Notes: generated from the letters alone by a model not told the origin. A DNA stretch of 64,000 bases from Candidatus Praeruminimicrobium purgamenti (GCA_018433585.1 JAHDQW010000002.1:1-64000), one strand, 5' to 3'; counted from the first letter of the stretch, positions 44,130 through 53,355 are shown. Numbers and translations: made by a program.

Positions 44130-45526
44130 TTGTATTTCACCGTATATGTTATATTTTTTTCGCCCTTTGCAGGTACTTTTACTTTAAAAAACACGGTTTG
44201 TGAATCTTTTTTTGTATATTTGTCGCTTGCGGATAAAATTTTCCAGTTTGACCATCTGCAGAGAGGCTCGATTACTTCGACATCTGCATCGGAATCTTTT
44301 GAATTCTTAACAGTGATAGAAATAGTTTCCTGTGAATATTTATCGCCGGTTTCAAATTCTGTTTGGGCTCTGTCGCCGGTAATATCAAAAGCGTCTCCAA
44401 GATTTAAACTGATTAATTCATTTTCAGGCGTATGATCAATAAAATCTTCGCCTATAAACTCTATGTTTTTACCGTCATTTTTATAAACTCTCATCTTACC
44501 TTTTGGCAAAGGTATTCCCAAATTTGAGGACTTATCATTTTTAAATTCAATTTTCACATTAACCTTTTTGTTTGTCTGCTGCCAAAAATCTTTAGCGGAC
44601 CTGCTGTATTTGTTAAATGAAAAATTACTCATTCCGGTGCCGTCATAAACATATTTTTTATCAAACGGAACCGACTGAGACGAAGCAAATTCTATTTGTT
44701 TTTTTTCGTCACTTTTTAAAGTTGTTTTTCTTCCTAGTTCATACATATGATACTCAAAAAAAGATTTTTCCTGGAAAGAAGCCTCATTGGCTGCATCAAA
44801 AGATGCCGCCTTAGCCATAAAAAGGCCTCTTGCTCCAATATTTTCCTGCACCTTGTTTACATCTCCGGCTATTAATTTTAAATTTGCATCTTTGTAAGAA
44901 GTTCCTGACAAATTATTTATTGTAACCCATGCATTAATATCCAAATTCTTGTCGTTTTTATCCAAGACAACTATGTAATCCGAAATCCATGAAAGTCCTG
45001 CCGTCTGATAAGTTATTTCCAGTTGTTTTTTCCCGGAAACTTTACTGTTTATAAGCCATGAAAGAGTCGGCTTTAACCTTACGCCTTCAGGCAGTTTAGG
45101 CAAAGATATTTCTCCCTGCGGATTAAGAATAATTTTATCATTTGACTGTACTACGATTCCTCCGATTACAGCCAAGAGCTTAGCTGTAATTTTGTCTTTA
45201 GAAGAATTAGGGAGCTGTTTTTCTATCTCTATATTGCTGCCTATATACTGTTGTAAAAGTTTATTTGTGTTAACCAAGTCAAAATCGAAATTTTGTTCAT
45301 AAACCTCAATTTTATCGGCATCGAATAAAAATTTAGGTAAAACGCTTGTAGGGTCTATTTTTGAAGAAACGTCATCAATTTCAACCTTTTGTTCGCCTTT
45401 AGTTAAAACGACGTCTTTTACGTCTCTTACAAGAGCCAAATCATCATTATATACAGTGACCGAAACAGCAAAAACAAATTGAATAAAACAAAAAAGAGAT
45501 ACGACCGACAATACGATTCTTTTCAT
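44123..45526 (-). CDS. Exported DUF4139-type protein
   Basis: A protein of 467 residues with a signal peptide (ending FAVSV). It has VYNDDLALVRDVKDV at the N-terminus, as in DUF4139/mucoidy-inhibitor-like proteins, and the central pattern LSWLINSKVSGKKQLEITYQ, then TAGLSWISDYIVVL and INAWVTINNLSGTSYKDANL. The C-terminal half is beta-rich and ends in NITYTVKYKW. It should lie in the periplasm or on the outer membrane. The function of the family is not known. It stands between metabolic genes, together with a lipoprotein gene, so the two may be envelope partners. Confidence 0.85.
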   Translation of the reverse strand: MKRIVLSVVSLFCFIQFVFAVSVTVYNDDLALVRDVKDVVLTKGEQKVEIDDVSSKIDPTSVLPKFLFDADKIEVYEQNFDFDLVNTNKLLQQYIGSNIEIEKQLPNSSKDKITAKLLAVIGGIVVQSNDKIILNPQGEISLPKLPEGVRLKPTLSWLINSKVSGKKQLEITYQTAGLSWISDYIVVLDKNDKNLDINAWVTINNLSGTSYKDANLKLIAGDVNKVQENIGARGLFMAKAASFDAANEASFQEKSFFEYHMYELGRKTTLKSDEKKQIEFASSQSVPFDKKYVYDGTGMSNFSFNKYSRSAKDFWQQTNKKVNVKIEFKNDKSSNLGIPLPKGKMRVYKNDGKNIEFIGEDFIDHTPENELISLNLGDAFDITGDRAQTEFETGDKYSQETISITVKNSKDSDADVEVIEPLCRWSNWKILSASDKYTKKDSQTVFFKVKVPAKGEKNITYTVKYKW

Positions 45527-45529
45527 AAA

Positions 45530-46102
45530 TTATTCCCCTTTATTCGGCTTTTGAGGCGGAAATGATTTCAGTATAAATTTTACGGCTCCCTCTATCGACG
45601 AATCTATATCAAAGCCTTCATAAGTATATGAACTTGTCCATATTATTTCATCAGTTTTAGGGTCTTTAACGGAAATGGAAAGGCCTACGCTGGCTGTGCT
45701 GGAAAACAATTTAGTGTCCTTAATACCGAAAGCGCTTCCTGAGTCATAAAGAGTTGAACCGCTTAGTTCAAAAGGATCATTATTATAAACTACCACGTTT
45801 GAAGCACCAGGGTTATTTTCTCTTATAAGATAAGTCTTAGAAGGCTGATATTGATAAACGGAAACAGAAACGACGGCATCAATACCGGCAGTATCTGAAT
45901 CTTTTATGTAAAAGCCTTTAGTCATCAACTGTTTTATTACGGCATTCCGTATTGTTCCGCCTATGTTTGAATAGGCGGAATCTTCTACGAAAACTGTTTT
46001 TATTTTTGAAAAATCGTAATCCTGTTTATAAACAGGAACGACAGAAGCGCATGAAGACAGAAAAAAAACGGCAACGGAAAATATATTTAAAATTTTTCTC
46101 AT
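45530..46102 (-). CDS. Lipoprotein with an LptE/DUF4136-like fold
   Basis: A protein of 190 residues. It has a lipobox FLSSCA (Cys at about 18). It then has DYDFSKIKTVFVEDSAYSN and IRNAVIKQLMTKGFYIKDSD, and later VGLSISVKDPKTDEIIWTSS. This is the two-layer alpha/beta pattern of outer-membrane lipoproteins such as DUF4136 and LptE-like. Probably anchored in the outer membrane. It stops 4 bases before the DUF4139 gene begins. Confidence 0.72.
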   Translation of the reverse strand: MRKILNIFSVAVFFLSSCASVVPVYKQDYDFSKIKTVFVEDSAYSNIGGTIRNAVIKQLMTKGFYIKDSDTAGIDAVVSVSVYQYQPSKTYLIRENNPGASNVVVYNNDPFELSGSTLYDSGSAFGIKDTKLFSSTASVGLSISVKDPKTDEIIWTSSYTYEGFDIDSSIEGAVKFILKSFPPQKPNKGE

Positions 46103-46564
46103 TTATTTAATACTTTTACAATTACAATATTTTTGTTCTATTTCCGTAATTTTATTTATTCTTTTAGAATGTCTTTCTTCAAATTTTGTTTCCAGAAAAA
46201 TTTTAATTCTTTCGCATATTTCTTCAAGGCTTGCAAATCTCGCGCCCAGACAAATTATGTTTGCGTTATTATGCATAGCTATTAATTGGGCTGTTTCCTT
46301 GTTCCAACAGATTCCCGCCCTGATGTTAGGAACTTTATTTGCCGCAATTACCATACCGATTCCAGTTCCGCAAATTAAAACGCCTTTCTGCGATTTATTC
46401 TCTGAAACGTCCAAAGCAACTTTATAAGCAAAATCAGGATAATCGCAGCTTTCGGAAGAATTTGTCCCGTAATCGGTAACTTCATGCCCCAAAGACTTTA
46501 AAAAATCAGAAACTTTTCCTTTTATTGCAAATCCTGCATGATCTGTTCCTAATGATATTTTCAT
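46103..46564 (-). CDS. rpiB: Ribose-5-phosphate isomerase B
   Basis: A protein of 153 residues. It has LGTDHAGFAIKG, TDYGTNSSESCDYPDFA, GVLICGTGIGMVIAANK with the catalytic Cys, and NANIICLGARF. It interconverts ribose-5-P and ribulose-5-P and links DeoB to the transketolase. It ends next to the lipoprotein gene and follows pduL by 11 bases. Confidence 0.95.
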   Translation of the reverse strand: MKISLGTDHAGFAIKGKVSDFLKSLGHEVTDYGTNSSESCDYPDFAYKVALDVSENKSQKGVLICGTGIGMVIAANKVPNIRAGICWNKETAQLIAMHNNANIICLGARFASLEEICERIKIFLETKFEERHSKRINKITEIEQKYCNCKSIK

Positions 46565-46575
46565 TTTTACACCTA

Positions 46576-47160
46576 TTATAAAAGTGTCGCCATCGTTCCG
46601 TTTTTAACGCCGGCAGCATTTGCTTCTTCTATATCCAAATGGCATTCAAGAACCATCTTATCGCTTACTCTTGCTATTACGTTGTTAAAAACAAGACCTC
46701 TTTCTCCGTCTATCTTCAAAGACAAAATATCTTTATCTTTAACACCGTAAAATTCTGCGTCTTTAGCGGAGAAATGTATATGTCTTTTTGCAACTATACA
46801 GCCTTCTTTCAAATCAACGCTGCCCTTAGGTCCTACTAATTTAACGGGCTGGGAACCGGACAAATCTCCCGATAATCTTATATTTACAGAAATTCCTAAT
46901 CTTATGGCATCAGAAACCGACACCTCAACCTGTGTTTGTTTTCTTAACGGACCCAGAACTCTGACTTTTTCTATAGAATTTTTAGGCCCTACCAGCGTAA
47001 GAGTTTCATTGCAGGCATGTTCGCCTGGCTGCATTAAGTCCTTAGTTTTTGTCAATTGATAATCTTTACCAAAAAGAGTTTCCATAACATCTTTCGATAA
47101 ATGGATATGTCTGTTTGATATATTTGTTATAATCGGGTTGTTTGCTCTGTTATTTTGCAT
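46576..47160 (-). CDS. pduL: PduL-type phosphate acyltransferase
   Basis: A protein of 194 residues. Two zinc-binding motifs, NRHIHLSKD and KRHIHFSAKDAE, and DLMQPGEHACNETLTLVGPK are the PduL pattern. It exchanges acyl-CoA and acyl phosphate. No microcompartment shell genes are in the window and the N-terminus lacks a clear encapsulation helix, so it is likely the housekeeping phosphotransacetylase. It could process the acetyl units that come from DeoC-made acetaldehyde. Confidence 0.93.
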   Translation of the reverse strand: MQNNRANNPIITNISNRHIHLSKDVMETLFGKDYQLTKTKDLMQPGEHACNETLTLVGPKNSIEKVRVLGPLRKQTQVEVSVSDAIRLGISVNIRLSGDLSGSQPVKLVGPKGSVDLKEGCIVAKRHIHFSAKDAEFYGVKDKDILSLKIDGERGLVFNNVIARVSDKMVLECHLDIEEANAAGVKNGTMATLL

Positions 47161-47169
47161 ATTTAATCC

Positions 47170-47922
47170 TTATTTGCCGAATTTTACGAGTTTTTCAAAA
47201 GAAGCTGCTTCCAAACTTGCTCCGCCGACCAAACCGCCGTCAATATCTTCTTTTTTCATTAATTCCGCAACATTGTCAGGCTTTACAGAACCTCCGTAGA
47301 GAATTCTTGTTCCTTCTGCGGCAGAACCGTACATTTCCGAGTAAACTTTTCTTATAAAAGCATGAACTTCCTGAGCTTGGTCCGGAGTAGCCGTTTTCCC
47401 TGTTCCTATTGCCCAAACAGGCTCATAAGCTATAACTATCTTTGCCGATTCTTCAGCCGTCAATTCTTTTATACCGTCTCTAACCTGTTTTTCTATTACT
47501 TTAAAAGTAACGTTTGATTCTCTTTCGTTTAAAGTTTCTCCTACGCATACTATAGGAATTAAGCCGGCATTTAATGCAGCTTTTATTCTTTTGTTTACCG
47601 TTTCGTCCGTTTCTCCGAAATATTGTCTTCTTTCCGAATGGCCGATTATAACGTAAGAACAGCCTGCATCAGTTACCATATTTGCGGCAATCTCGCCGGT
47701 AAAAGCGCCTTTCGGTTCCCAAAAAAGATTCTGGGCGCCTATTTTTATATTTGAACCTTTCGCTTCATTAGCTAAAGAATAAAGCGCTGTAAATGCAGGA
47801 CAAATTAAAACTTCAACGTCCTTAACATCAGCTATCTTGCTTTTTAATTCCTTTACCATGGCAACTGCTTCAGGTATAGTTTTGTGCATCTTCCAATTTC
47901 CTGCCATCAATGGTTTTCTCAT
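47170..47922 (-). CDS. tpiA: Triosephosphate isomerase
   Basis: A protein of 250 residues. It has GNWKMHKT, VIIGHSERRQYFGE (catalytic His), VIAYEPVWAIGTGKTATPDQ (catalytic Glu) and ILYGGSVKPDN. It takes up the glyceraldehyde-3-P that DeoC and transketolase release. It is the first gene of the nucleoside run, with AAAAGGAGAAGT before the ATG and a consensus promoter 50 bases upstream. Confidence 0.97.
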   Translation of the reverse strand: MRKPLMAGNWKMHKTIPEAVAMVKELKSKIADVKDVEVLICPAFTALYSLANEAKGSNIKIGAQNLFWEPKGAFTGEIAANMVTDAGCSYVIIGHSERRQYFGETDETVNKRIKAALNAGLIPIVCVGETLNERESNVTFKVIEKQVRDGIKELTAEESAKIVIAYEPVWAIGTGKTATPDQAQEVHAFIRKVYSEMYGSAAEGTRILYGGSVKPDNVAELMKKEDIDGGLVGGASLEAASFEKLVKFGK

Positions 47923-47972
47923 AACATACTTCTCCTTTTTATTTATAAATAATTAATATTGATTTTCTAGAT

Positions 47973-48001
47973 ATAATACAAGATTTAATATGATAAATCA
48001 A
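47973..48001 (-). promoter_or_regulatory. Promoter of the tpiA-to-transporter operon
   Basis: On the minus strand: TTGATT, 17 bases, TATTAT, about 50 bases before the tpiA ATG. No operator palindrome and no riboswitch fold were seen in the leader. Confidence 0.6.
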
Positions 48002-48060
48002 ACGACAAACGCTAAAAGCACTTACAAACGTCCGTATGATTTTTTATAAAAATTATTAGT

Positions 48061-48089
48061 TTGCATTTGACAGCCAATAATATTATAAT
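48061..48089 (+). promoter_or_regulatory. Promoter of the ABC/radical SAM cluster
   Basis: TTGCAT, 17 bases, TATAAT. It ends 14 bases before the first possible ATG (48104). It is divergent from the tpiA promoter within 60 bases. Confidence 0.55.
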
Positions 48090-48103
48090 TTAAAAGATAG
48101 ATT

Positions 48104-48886
48104 ATGATTGGAAAAAGAATGAAAAAAAATTTTAAAAAATACTGGTTAATGGTTTGGGAACTGGCTTTTTCAGATTTTAGGATGAGAGACCAGGGAACAG
48201 TTTTGGGTTTTGCATGGACTTTGCTTTATCCTTTAATTTTCTTTTTCATATTGTATACAATATTTGCGGACTGGATGAAAACCATTAAGGATTTTCCGTT
48301 ATATCTTCTTATAGGTATGGTCCAATGGAATTTCTTTTCAAATGCGACAAGTTCATCAATATCGTCCATAACAAGATACAGCAGTTTTGTAAAAAGCATA
48401 TCTTTTCCGAAAGAATGCATAGTAACGGCTTCAATTCTTGCCGTTTTGTTTTCGCATATATTGGAGCTGCTTATGTTAATCGGGTTTTGCGCAGTAATGA
48501 AAGGATTTATTTCCGTTTACGTATTTTTACTAATTCCTATACTGATACTCACGCTTTATTTAATAACCGGCGTTTCCATGCTTCTTTCTCTGATAGGAGT
48601 ATATTTCCTTGACATGGGCAGAATATGGGCTCTTCTTATGAGCATGGGTTTTTTTCTGACGCCTATCTTTTACAGTCTTGATATGCTGTCTCCGGTGAAA
48701 AAAAATATAATATTATTGAACCCTATGACACATGTCATACAAGCCTCAAGAACTATTCTTCTTGACGGTAAATGTCCCGAGTTCGGCGGATTGTTGTATG
48801 TTTTTGCGTTTGGCACGGTATTTTTGGTTATCGGTTATACGTTATTTAAAAAATTTGAAGGTTATTTTGTAGAAAAAATACAATGA
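48104..48886 (+). CDS. ABC-2 type polysaccharide export permease (Wzm/TagG-like)
   Basis: A protein of 260 residues with six predicted membrane helices and the ABC-2 polysaccharide pattern: LAFSDFRMRDQGTVLGFAWTLLYPLIFF near residue 20-45, and SLDMLSPVKKNIILLNPMTHVIQASR late. The ATG at 48104 has almost no leader; an ATG at 48119 has GGAAAAAGA before it and may be the true start. With the ATPase encoded next (4-base overlap) it forms a transporter that pushes a lipid-linked glycan across the inner membrane. Confidence 0.88.
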   Translation: MIGKRMKKNFKKYWLMVWELAFSDFRMRDQGTVLGFAWTLLYPLIFFFILYTIFADWMKTIKDFPLYLLIGMVQWNFFSNATSSSISSITRYSSFVKSISFPKECIVTASILAVLFSHILELLMLIGFCAVMKGFISVYVFLLIPILILTLYLITGVSMLLSLIGVYFLDMGRIWALLMSMGFFLTPIFYSLDMLSPVKKNIILLNPMTHVIQASRTILLDGKCPEFGGLLYVFAFGTVFLVIGYTLFKKFEGYFVEKIQ

Positions 48887-49623
48887 GCATAAATGTAATA
48901 GAAACAAACAACCTGTCTAAAAAATTCAAAATAGGAACTAAAGAAAGGCTGACTTTCTTTACGTCCCTGAGATATAAACTTAGCGGACAGTTTCCTGAAA
49001 AAGAGCTGTGGGCTTTAAAAGACATCAATTTCAGCGTAAAAAAAGGCGAAATGACAGCCGTAATTGGTCCTAACGGAGCAGGAAAAACAACTCTTTTCAG
49101 AATATTAGCGGGAATAATGAAACAAACTTCCGGAACATTTCAAACAACGGAAGAAATTTCATGTATGTTTGAACTCGGTCTCGGTTTTAATATGAGATTT
49201 ACGGCGCTTGAAAATGTTTATTTATACGGAGCATTACACGGAATAAACAGAAAAGAAATCGACAAAAAAATGGATGATATAGTCGATTTTGCCGAACTCG
49301 GCAATTTTATGGGCGCCAGACTGGGAGAATTTTCATCAGGAATGATAGCCAGACTGGCTTTCGCCACAGTAATACAAACAATACAGGGAATCATTCTTGT
49401 AGACGAAGTTTTGGCTGTAGGAGACATAGCTTTTCAAAAGAAATGCACGCAGGCTTTTGAAAAAGTTATAGAAAACGGACATACAGTTCTTTTTATTTCG
49501 CACGGAATCGGAGACATAAAAAAGATTTGCACTAACGCTCTTTATATTGACCGCGGACAGCAAATTGCTTTCGGACCGTTCGACGAAGTTGAAGATATGT
49601 ACAAAAGTAAAATGAAAATTTAG
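48883..49623 (+). CDS. ABC transporter ATPase for polysaccharide export (Wzt/TagH-like)
   Basis: A protein of 246 residues. It has IGPNGAGKTTLFRILAG (Walker A), LGEFSSGMIARLAFA (signature, in the changed form typical of Wzt/TagH) and GIILVDEVLAVGD (Walker B). It lacks the C-terminal carbohydrate-binding domain that long Wzt proteins use to sense a capped O-antigen, so chain capping and export are not coupled in that way. It overlaps the permease by 4 bases. Confidence 0.92.
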   Translation: MSINVIETNNLSKKFKIGTKERLTFFTSLRYKLSGQFPEKELWALKDINFSVKKGEMTAVIGPNGAGKTTLFRILAGIMKQTSGTFQTTEEISCMFELGLGFNMRFTALENVYLYGALHGINRKEIDKKMDDIVDFAELGNFMGARLGEFSSGMIARLAFATVIQTIQGIILVDEVLAVGDIAFQKKCTQAFEKVIENGHTVLFISHGIGDIKKICTNALYIDRGQQIAFGPFDEVEDMYKSKMKI

Positions 49624-49631
49624 GAGATTTC

Positions 49632-49784
49632 ATGAAAACTTTTTTTAAAGATTTTTGGAAATTTTTCTGGGAAAAGAAAGCATGGTGGCTTATCCCAATG
49701 TTCTTGGTTTTTTTGATATTGGGACTGCTTATAGTTTTTGCAAAAAGCAGCGCAGTCGTTCCGTTTGTTTACGTTTTATTTTAA
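49632..49784 (+). CDS. DUF5989-type small membrane protein
   Basis: A 50-residue protein. AGGAGA lies 5 bases before the ATG. A basic/aromatic head (MKTFFKDFWKFFWEKKAWW) is followed by one membrane helix and the ending FAKSSAVVPFVYVLF. The Trp-Trp-Leu, Gly-Leu-Leu-Ile-Val and Ser-Ala-x-x-Pro-Phe-x-Tyr-x-Leu-Phe positions match what I know of DUF5989, tiny proteins found in polysaccharide and carbamoyl-transfer clusters, often beside SxtJ; no SxtJ is seen here. It is packed between the exporter and the first radical SAM gene. Confidence 0.8.
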   Translation: MKTFFKDFWKFFWEKKAWWLIPMFLVFLILGLLIVFAKSSAVVPFVYVLF

Positions 49785-49799
49785 AATAAAGGATTTTTT

Positions 49800-50627
49800 A
49801 TGGAAAAAGTTAATTTTGTCTGGGATTCTCATTACAGATGCAACTTCAGATGCCCTTACTGCTGGTTTGACAAGACATGGGATGAAATGGATAAGCTCAA
49901 CAAATATCCCCCTCTCAGTGAAATGATTGCATTATGGGACAGACTGTACGACATGTACGGAGAATGTCATTTAATGATTACCGGAGGAGAGCCGATGCTC
50001 TATCCGAACATCATAGAACTTATAGAAGCAATATCAAAGAAACATACGGTAAAAATGACATGCCAATTATCCGGAGACATGTTTACATTCGCAAGAAAAT
50101 TAAACCCGGAAAGAGTGAGCCTTGACATGAATTTCCATCCGCTGGAAAGCAAACTGGAACCATTCATAAAAAAAGTTCTTTATTTATATAAATACGGATT
50201 CAAAGGCGGGGTTTGTTATCTCGCATATCCGCCGAATATGGATAAAATAAAATATTATGACGACATTTTTAAAAAGCACGGAATAGTAATGGCTCTTGCA
50301 GCTTTTCACGGAGAATATGCAGGCAAACATTATCCTGACGCTTACACAAAAGAAGAACGTGAAATGATGCTGCCTTATCTCGGCGACATTGACAGACAGA
50401 AATACCATCTTGAAGGAATAAAAACAAAAGGTAAATTATGCAGAGCCGGACATATTTACGCTTCGATAAAAGCCGACGGAACGGTTACAAGATGCGGACC
50501 TTTGAGCAACAAGCCTATAGGGAACATTTTTGATCCTAACTTTAAACTGCACGACAAGCCTATGCCTTGTGAAGCCGAAACCTGTCCGTGCGATGAATAT
50601 AAATGGATCGTTGATGAGGAAAGATAA
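49800..50627 (+). CDS. Radical SAM protein A (SPASM-like tail)
   Basis: A protein of 275 residues. Near residue 13 it has RCNFRCPYCWF (CxxxCxxC cluster), then ITGGEPMLYPNIIEL, the GGE motif that binds SAM. The C-terminal region has more Cys (KLCRAGHIYASIKADG, TRCGPLSN, PCEAETCPCDEY), enough for an auxiliary [4Fe-4S] cluster as in SPASM/twitch enzymes. It should change a sugar, lipid or peptide; no substrate can be named. It is followed after 2 bases by another radical SAM gene. Confidence 0.85.
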   Translation: MEKVNFVWDSHYRCNFRCPYCWFDKTWDEMDKLNKYPPLSEMIALWDRLYDMYGECHLMITGGEPMLYPNIIELIEAISKKHTVKMTCQLSGDMFTFARKLNPERVSLDMNFHPLESKLEPFIKKVLYLYKYGFKGGVCYLAYPPNMDKIKYYDDIFKKHGIVMALAAFHGEYAGKHYPDAYTKEEREMMLPYLGDIDRQKYHLEGIKTKGKLCRAGHIYASIKADGTVTRCGPLSNKPIGNIFDPNFKLHDKPMPCEAETCPCDEYKWIVDEER

Positions 50628-50629
50628 CG

Positions 50630-52234
50630 GTGAAAACAGCGTTAATTAAAGCTCCGTGGTGGGTGAGATACTGCCCCTCTTACATACTTGCTTATTTTTC
50701 CACATATCTTAAAAGTCTCGGACACAGTACATTCTGCTTTGATTTGAACAATATTTTTTACCATCAGTGCACCGATGAAAACAAAAAGTACTGGGATAAC
50801 AGAGATTTTTATTCCGTTTGGGAAAACAATACGTTCACCGATACGATTTTAAAAGTATCAAATGCAGAAAAATCAATCCGGGATATTTTATCAACAGGCG
50901 CACAAGTTTTTATATTTGATACTCATACGCCGTCCGTGAATATAAGTTATGCGCTGGCAAAGAAAATTAAAAGCATAAAACCGGATTCAGTAATAATTTT
51001 TATGGGTCACAAAGCAAGCAAAGCCCAAATGGCTTATGATTTTGCGGAACAGAATTTTATTGATTACGTCTGTTACGGCGAAGCCGATATACCTTTGAAA
51101 AACCTTCTTCAAAAACTGGATGAAGGTTTTAACATAAAAGACCTTCCTATATGTAAAGGTTTTCTTGTCAAACTAAAAGGAAAAGTTACAGACTGCGGTT
51201 CAGGAGATTTCGTTAAAGATCTTGACTCTCTTCCCATACCCGATTACTCTGACTTTAGAGAAGATATTTTAAACAACAAATATTCGCAGCCGAACAGGCT
51301 TGACTTGCTTGACAGCAGAGGATGCATAAATGCATGCCATTTCTGTTACGAAAGGTTATTCTGGCCCGGGTACAGAGCTATGAGCGGAGATAAATTATTT
51401 GAACAGATTGTACGTCATATGCGGGATTTTCCCCAAATCAATTATTTTTATTTCAACGGACTTCTTTTAAACGGCAATTTAAAAAATCTTGAAACTTTTT
51501 GTGATTTAATAATAAAAAACGGCGTAAAAGTTTCATGGGCGGGGCAAGCCGTTGTCAGAGACGATATGCCTTTGGAATTATTAAAAAAAATGAAAAAAGC
51601 AGGCTGCGGATGGGTCGGATACGGCGTTGAATCAGGTTCCCAGGATGTTCTTGACGCAATGAATAAGCGCTTTACAGTTCAAAAAGCCGTTGAACTTTTT
51701 AAAAATACAAAAGAAGCCGGGATTTCATTTCAAATAAACATGATGTGCGGATTTCCTGTTGAAACAGAAGAAGATTTCTGCAAAACATTAAATTTTTTGA
51801 CTTCAGCAAGACCTTATGTAGACTCAATTCTTGCCAGCCAGTCTTTTTTTACCCTTGAAAAAGGAACTTATGTAAGAAATAATCCCGAAAAATTCGGCAT
51901 AACAAAAGCCGATCATCATCTCTTCTGGAAATCAAAAAACAACGATTATCCTTTAAGATTTGAACGGTATGAAAAGTTTTGTAATTTGGCTCTGAAGCTT
52001 AAATATCCTGAAACATCCGGGATAAGCGCCGTTAAGCCGGATAAGTGGTTTTTATTAGGAGAATATTATTTCTATGATAAAAATTATTCCAAATCCCGCC
52101 AATGTTTTGAAAAATCATTTGAAAAGGAATTTAAATCAAAAGAAATCTGCAGCAGATTGATATCCATAGCCAAACAGATGAAAGATACAAATTTGGAAGA
52201 AAAATATAAAAAAGAATTAGAGGCGCTATCTTGA
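50630..52234 (+). CDS. B12-binding radical SAM protein with TPR-like tail
   Basis: A protein of 534 residues that starts with GTG. The N-terminal part is a B12-binding-like domain (FSTYLKSLGHSTFCFDLN, GHKASKAQMAYDFAEQ), lacking a clear DxHxxG motif. The radical SAM motif SRGCINACHFCYE lies near residue 235, followed by VGYGVESGSQDVLDAMNKR. The last 80 residues (WFLLGEYYFYDKNYSKSRQC...) resemble TPR helices. Enzymes of this class often methylate unactivated carbon or act on lipid-like substrates. Its stop overlaps the next start (TTGA). Confidence 0.88.
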   Translation: MKTALIKAPWWVRYCPSYILAYFSTYLKSLGHSTFCFDLNNIFYHQCTDENKKYWDNRDFYSVWENNTFTDTILKVSNAEKSIRDILSTGAQVFIFDTHTPSVNISYALAKKIKSIKPDSVIIFMGHKASKAQMAYDFAEQNFIDYVCYGEADIPLKNLLQKLDEGFNIKDLPICKGFLVKLKGKVTDCGSGDFVKDLDSLPIPDYSDFREDILNNKYSQPNRLDLLDSRGCINACHFCYERLFWPGYRAMSGDKLFEQIVRHMRDFPQINYFYFNGLLLNGNLKNLETFCDLIIKNGVKVSWAGQAVVRDDMPLELLKKMKKAGCGWVGYGVESGSQDVLDAMNKRFTVQKAVELFKNTKEAGISFQINMMCGFPVETEEDFCKTLNFLTSARPYVDSILASQSFFTLEKGTYVRNNPEKFGITKADHHLFWKSKNNDYPLRFERYEKFCNLALKLKYPETSGISAVKPDKWFLLGEYYFYDKNYSKSRQCFEKSFEKEFKSKEICSRLISIAKQMKDTNLEEKYKKELEALS

Positions 52235-53355
52235 AAGAACTTAAAGATTTTATATACAAATTCGGAACTTTTATAGAAAAAACTGCCGTGCCTAAAAACA
52301 TATCCTGCATACCGCCGGAAGAGCTTCATTTTGAATTAACTTACAACTGCAATACGTCATGCATTATGTGCAACTTGAAATATTTAAAAGATAAAAACAG
52401 AAAAGAGATAACTTTTGAAGAAATTAAGAATTTCATAGAATCTTCAAAATATTTAAAAGATATAAAATTTATCGTTCTAAGCGGAGGAGAAGCTCTTCTA
52501 AGAAATGACCTGGCTGATATCGTTAAATTTTTAAGAAGCTATTATCCGAAAACAGAAATTTTGATTTTATCCAATTTATTTGACAAAAAACTTATTGAAA
52601 ACAAATTAAACATTATAAAGAAAGAAACCGGTTTGCAAAAAATATCAATAGGAACTTCAATTGACGGAATAGGTAAAAATCATGATAAAATCAGAGGGCA
52701 AAACGGAGCTTTTGAAAACCTTGTGTCAAATCTTGAACTTTTAAAAAAAGATTTCCCTGAAGTTTATTTCAGTCTTAATTATACTATTCTGCCTGATAAC
52801 TGCGATAAAATAGCCGAAGTTTACGACTGGTGTAAAGAAAAAAAATATCATGTTTCTTTCCAGATGTTTGTGCAAAAAGAAGAAACTCTCCAGTTTAAAT
52901 GGCAGCCTGATATTTTAAATATTATAGAAAACCAAATAAATATAATCACTGAAAAAATGGCAAACGAATGCGGCATTCAAGAATTTAACGAAGATACTTT
53001 TTTAACCAACGAAGGGCTGACGTCGCAGTTTTTATCTTTATATTACATAATAAAATATATAGATAATCAAAAACGGTATTTTCCAAACTGCCCGTGCGGA
53101 GAAAAATATGCGATGATTAATCCTTTCGGAGAAGTCTATTTCTGCCCTGTTTATAAAAACAAATTTGCCGGAGATTTAAGAAAGGATTCTTTTGATGTTT
53201 TATGGAACTCAAAACAGGCAAACGATATCAGACATTTCTTTAATTCAAAAAAATGCCACTGCTGGCTGACATGCACAAACGGACATATGCTTGAAGACGC
53301 AATAAAAACAGGTAAAAATTTATATATTGCTCAAAAATTTAAAAAGAAACCGTAA
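52231..53355 (+). CDS. Radical SAM protein B with SPASM domain
   Basis: A protein of 374 residues with a TTG start overlapping the previous stop by 4 bases. It has TYNCNTSCIMCNLKYL (CxxxCxxC), LSGGEALLRND (SAM motif) and a C-terminal SPASM set: NCPCGEKYAMINPFGEVYFC, then FAGDLRKDSFDVLWNS and KKCHCWLTCTNGHM. This is the layout of MoaA/anaerobic sulfatase-maturase relatives that modify peptides, or of glycan-cluster radical SAM enzymes. It is the third, distinct radical SAM protein in a row. Confidence 0.88.
   Translation: MKELKDFIYKFGTFIEKTAVPKNISCIPPEELHFELTYNCNTSCIMCNLKYLKDKNRKEITFEEIKNFIESSKYLKDIKFIVLSGGEALLRNDLADIVKFLRSYYPKTEILILSNLFDKKLIENKLNIIKKETGLQKISIGTSIDGIGKNHDKIRGQNGAFENLVSNLELLKKDFPEVYFSLNYTILPDNCDKIAEVYDWCKEKKYHVSFQMFVQKEETLQFKWQPDILNIIENQINIITEKMANECGIQEFNEDTFLTNEGLTSQFLSLYYIIKYIDNQKRYFPNCPCGEKYAMINPFGEVYFCPVYKNKFAGDLRKDSFDVLWNSKQANDIRHFFNSKKCHCWLTCTNGHMLEDAIKTGKNLYIAQKFKKKP

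Noticed and set aside
47923-48103. Purine or other riboswitch in the leader of the nucleoside operon
   Set aside because: The gap holds two divergent promoters and no conserved aptamer-like helices could be found by eye.
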